From NCBI RefSeq assembly GCF_023195515.1, contig NZ_JALPKR020000002.1, positions 3,759,001-3,823,000 on the forward strand: a DNA stretch of 64,000 nt. The letters are read 5' to 3'. A program made the position numbers and the translations under genes. Below are positions 61,997 to 64,000 of this stretch, one piece after another; positions within the stretch are counted from its first letter, which is position 1; the number at the start of each line of letters is the position of its first letter. Source of the DNA: Variovorax sp. S12S4 (GTDB lineage Bacteria; Pseudomonadota; Gammaproteobacteria; Burkholderiales; Burkholderiaceae_C). The notes under the pieces are model-generated. The model was not told where the DNA came from, ran no database searches, and saw nothing but the letters and a program-made list of their open reading frames with translations.

Positions 61997-62084
61997 GGTT
62001 TCGACAAATGTTGTCGCTGTATCGCCATTCTGCCGCGACCTGCGGGCATAGCATCGGTGCCTGCCCGGTTTTTTGTAGCAATCC

Positions 62085-63338
62085 ATGTCTTCAACTTCCT
62101 CCCCGACAGCCACCCCTTCCACCAGCCTGCGCAGCGATGCCCAGCTGATCGGCCTCGTCGGCCTAGCCCATGCCATCAGCCACTTCAGCCAGCTGATCCT
62201 GGCGCCGCTGTTCCCCTGGCTGAAGGACGCGTTCAACGTGAGCTACACCGAGCTTGGCGCGGTGCTGACGGTGTTCTTCGTGGTTTCGTGCGTCGTGCAG
62301 GCGGCCTCGGGCTTCATCGTCGACAAGCTCGGTCCGCGGCCGGTGCTCTTCGTGGGGCTTGGGGCGCTGGCGCTGGCGGCTTTCGGCTATGCCATGGCCC
62401 AGAGCTACTGGATGCTGCTGGCCTGCGCGATCGTGGGCGGCATCGGCAACGGCGTGTTCCACCCGGTCGACTACACGCTCTTCAACCGCAAGGTCGCGCC
62501 GACGCGGCTCGGCCATGCGTATAGCGTGCACGGTATCACCGGCAGCTTGGGCTGGGCGCTGGCACCGGCTTTCGTGGTGCCGATTGCCATCGCCTTTTCT
62601 TGGCGCGTGGCGCTGGCATCGGCAGGTGCGCTGGCCATCGTGGTGCTGCTGGTGCTCTGGGTTTACCGCAGCGTGCTGTCGCTCGATGTGAAGGCGGTGC
62701 AAAAAGCCACCGGCCACGGCGAGCCCGCGCCCATCGGCGGCGAGTTCGACTTTCTGCGCATTCCGGCCGTGTGGATGTGCTTCGGCTTCTTCTTTTTGTA
62801 TGCCGTCGTGATCAGCGTGGTGCAGACCTTCGCGCCGGTGGCCGCGGGCCATCTGCACGCGGTGCCGGTGGCGCTGGTGGCGGTTTGCCTGACGGTGTAC
62901 ATGGTGGCCAGCGCGGCCGGCATGGTGGCGGGCGGCTTTCTCGCTTCCGATCCGTCGCGCTGCGAGCGCATCGTGGGAACGGGCTTCGGCATTGCGGCGG
63001 CCGTGGCGCTGGTGCTGGCCTTTGCGCAGTTTCCGCCGGTGCTGGTGCCGGTGCTGTTCGGCGTGATGGGTTTCGTGTCCGGCGTGGCCGGGCCTTCGCG
63101 CGACCTGCTGGTCAAGCGATCGACGCCGCCCAACGCCACGGGGCGCGTCTACGGCGTGGTGTATGCGGGCCTCGATATCGGCCAGGCGCTGGCGCCGCTG
63201 GTGTTCGGGCGGCTCATGGACCATGCCCAGTACACGAGCGTGATCGTCGGCCTGGCGCTGGTGCAGGGCGTGCTGATTGCCAGTGCCTTCAATGTGACGA
63301 AGGTGCGCCGCACGGCACTGGTGCCGGCCTCGGCCTGA
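62085..63338 (+). CDS. MFS transporter
   Basis: 417 residues with 12 hydrophobic segments. The loop ASGFIVDKLGPRPVLFVGLG is the MFS motif A region. GNGVFHPVDYTLFNRKVAPT and LGHAYSVHGITGSLGWALAP place it near the fosmidomycin-resistance type. The substrate is unknown; the divergent AraC gene suggests inducible export. Confidence 0.9.
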   Translation: MSSTSSPTATPSTSLRSDAQLIGLVGLAHAISHFSQLILAPLFPWLKDAFNVSYTELGAVLTVFFVVSCVVQAASGFIVDKLGPRPVLFVGLGALALAAFGYAMAQSYWMLLACAIVGGIGNGVFHPVDYTLFNRKVAPTRLGHAYSVHGITGSLGWALAPAFVVPIAIAFSWRVALASAGALAIVVLLVLWVYRSVLSLDVKAVQKATGHGEPAPIGGEFDFLRIPAVWMCFGFFFLYAVVISVVQTFAPVAAGHLHAVPVALVAVCLTVYMVASAAGMVAGGFLASDPSRCERIVGTGFGIAAAVALVLAFAQFPPVLVPVLFGVMGFVSGVAGPSRDLLVKRSTPPNATGRVYGVVYAGLDIGQALAPLVFGRLMDHAQYTSVIVGLALVQGVLIASAFNVTKVRRTALVPASA

Positions 63339-63392
63339 CGCGTCGGGCGCCGCCAACATGGCGGTAAGCATGCGGTCGATATCATCGGCCGC

Positions 63393-64000
63393 ATGCAGGC
63401 CTTGTATGTGTATGTGATCGCCGGCGCCGTGCTGGCGGGCTTTGTGCAGGGCCTGTCCGGTTTTGCGTTCGGCCTGGTGGCCATGTCGGTCTGGGCCTGG
63501 ACCCTGGAGCCGCAACTGGCCGCCGTGCTTTCGCTGTTCGGCGCGCTCACCGGCCAGGTGATTGCGGCGGTCACGGTGCGCCGCGCTTTCGACAGGCATG
63601 TGCTGTGGCCCTTCGTGCTCGGCGGGCTGGTCGGCGTGCCTTTCGGCGTGTGGCTGCTGCCGCACCTCGATCTGGTGCTCTTCAGGGTTTGCCTCGGCGT
63701 GCTGCTGGTGCTGTGGTGTCCTGCCATGCTGATGTCGCAGCACCTGCCAAAGGTGACCTTCGGCGGACGAATCGCCGACGGCATCGCGGGAACCATCGGC
63801 GGCGCCATGGCGGGCATCGGCGGCTTCTCGGGCACCATTCCCACGCTCTGGTGCACCTTGCGCGGCTTCCAGCGCGACACGCAGCGCGCGGTGATCCAGA
63901 ACTTCAATCTCTCGATGCTGCTGGTGGCGTTTGCAATCCACCTGGCGACCGGCAGCATCGGCCGTTCGATGGTGCCGCTGCTGGGCGTGGTGGCGCTCGC
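63393..64000 (+). CDS. TauE/SafE family permease, 5' part
   Basis: The window ends after about 202 codons. The start is the ATG at 63393 (MQALYVYVIAGAVLAGFVQG). Hydrophobic spans alternate with the family patterns GLSGFAFGLVAMSVWAW and GGAMAGIGGFSGTIPTLW. The family exports sulfite, sulfoacetate or other small anions. It lies 54 bp after the MFS gene, so the two may share a transcript. Confidence 0.88.
   Translation, partial: MQALYVYVIAGAVLAGFVQGLSGFAFGLVAMSVWAWTLEPQLAAVLSLFGALTGQVIAAVTVRRAFDRHVLWPFVLGGLVGVPFGVWLLPHLDLVLFRVCLGVLLVLWCPAMLMSQHLPKVTFGGRIADGIAGTIGGAMAGIGGFSGTIPTLWCTLRGFQRDTQRAVIQNFNLSMLLVAFAIHLATGSIGRSMVPLLGVVAL

Overview
The window is a GC-rich bacterial chromosome segment with dense, operon-organised coding. 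Protein signatures and gene order (nlpD-rpoS-rlmD, rpsF-priB-rpsR-rplI-dnaB, Bug-type binding proteins, Liv transporters paired with an acyl-CoA synthetase) point to a betaproteobacterium of the Burkholderiales, most likely Comamonadaceae and Variovorax-like. This assignment is inference from recognition, not from a database search. I see no phage, insertion sequence, CRISPR array, rRNA or tRNA.

Layout. 1-3.0 kb: end of nlpD, then rpoS and rlmD. 3.0-4.3 kb: a Bax-inhibitor-1 type membrane protein and a GlcG/HbpS-type protein. 4.5-20.7 kb: an iron, heme and peroxide island with hemP, exbD, exbB, tonB, bfd, a catecholate-type siderophore receptor with a PKHD hydroxylase, PepSY and cytochrome b561 genes, bacterioferritin, ahpC/ahpF, and a complete heme uptake operon hmuRSTUV. 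Fur-box-like palindromes lie in the hemP and hmuR promoters and upstream of bfd. 20.7-24.1 kb: ppsR and ppsA, divergent. 24.3-28.0 kb: an unknown gene, then rpsF-priB-rpsR-rplI and dnaB. 28.0-33.3 kb (minus strand): a four-gene VOC/GyrI-like/MGMT-like/WYL operon, phoH, a Bcp peroxiredoxin and an Mth938-type gene. 33.4-37.4 kb: alaT-like aminotransferase, hom, thrC. 37.5-41.2 kb: molybdopterin genes mobB-moeA-moaD and moaE, split by a reversed dapA-like gene. 41.3-45.4 kb: a Bug binding protein, clpB and a small membrane protein. 45.4-54.4 kb: livGHMKF plus an acyl-CoA synthetase on the minus strand, divergent from a TetR regulator and a thiolase. 54.4-64 kb: arfB, a lipoprotein, a LysR regulator, a SulP transporter, a ketosynthase/ACP/PAP2 group, an AraC regulator divergent from an MFS transporter, and the start of a TauE/SafE permease.

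How it fits together. Outer-membrane receptors for siderophore and heme would be energised by TonB-ExbBD. Heme would pass through HmuTUV to the cytoplasmic HmuS, and iron would be stored in bacterioferritin and released with Bfd. AhpCF handles the linked peroxide stress. The Liv transporter, acyl-CoA synthetase, TetR regulator and thiolase look like an uptake, activation and thiolysis module for a carboxylic acid.

Most notable observations: tonB is broken by what look like three one-base deletions in its proline-coding G tracts. Similar one-base losses are suggested at the start of the siderophore receptor and of hmuU, which means either sequence error or decay concentrated in iron transport. 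A 209-bp imperfect inverted repeat sits inside the liv operon, a REP-like doublet lies beside moaE, and a perfect 15-bp dyad precedes the VOC operon. I did not find a clearly new system. The ketosynthase/ACP/PAP2 group is the least explained gene set.
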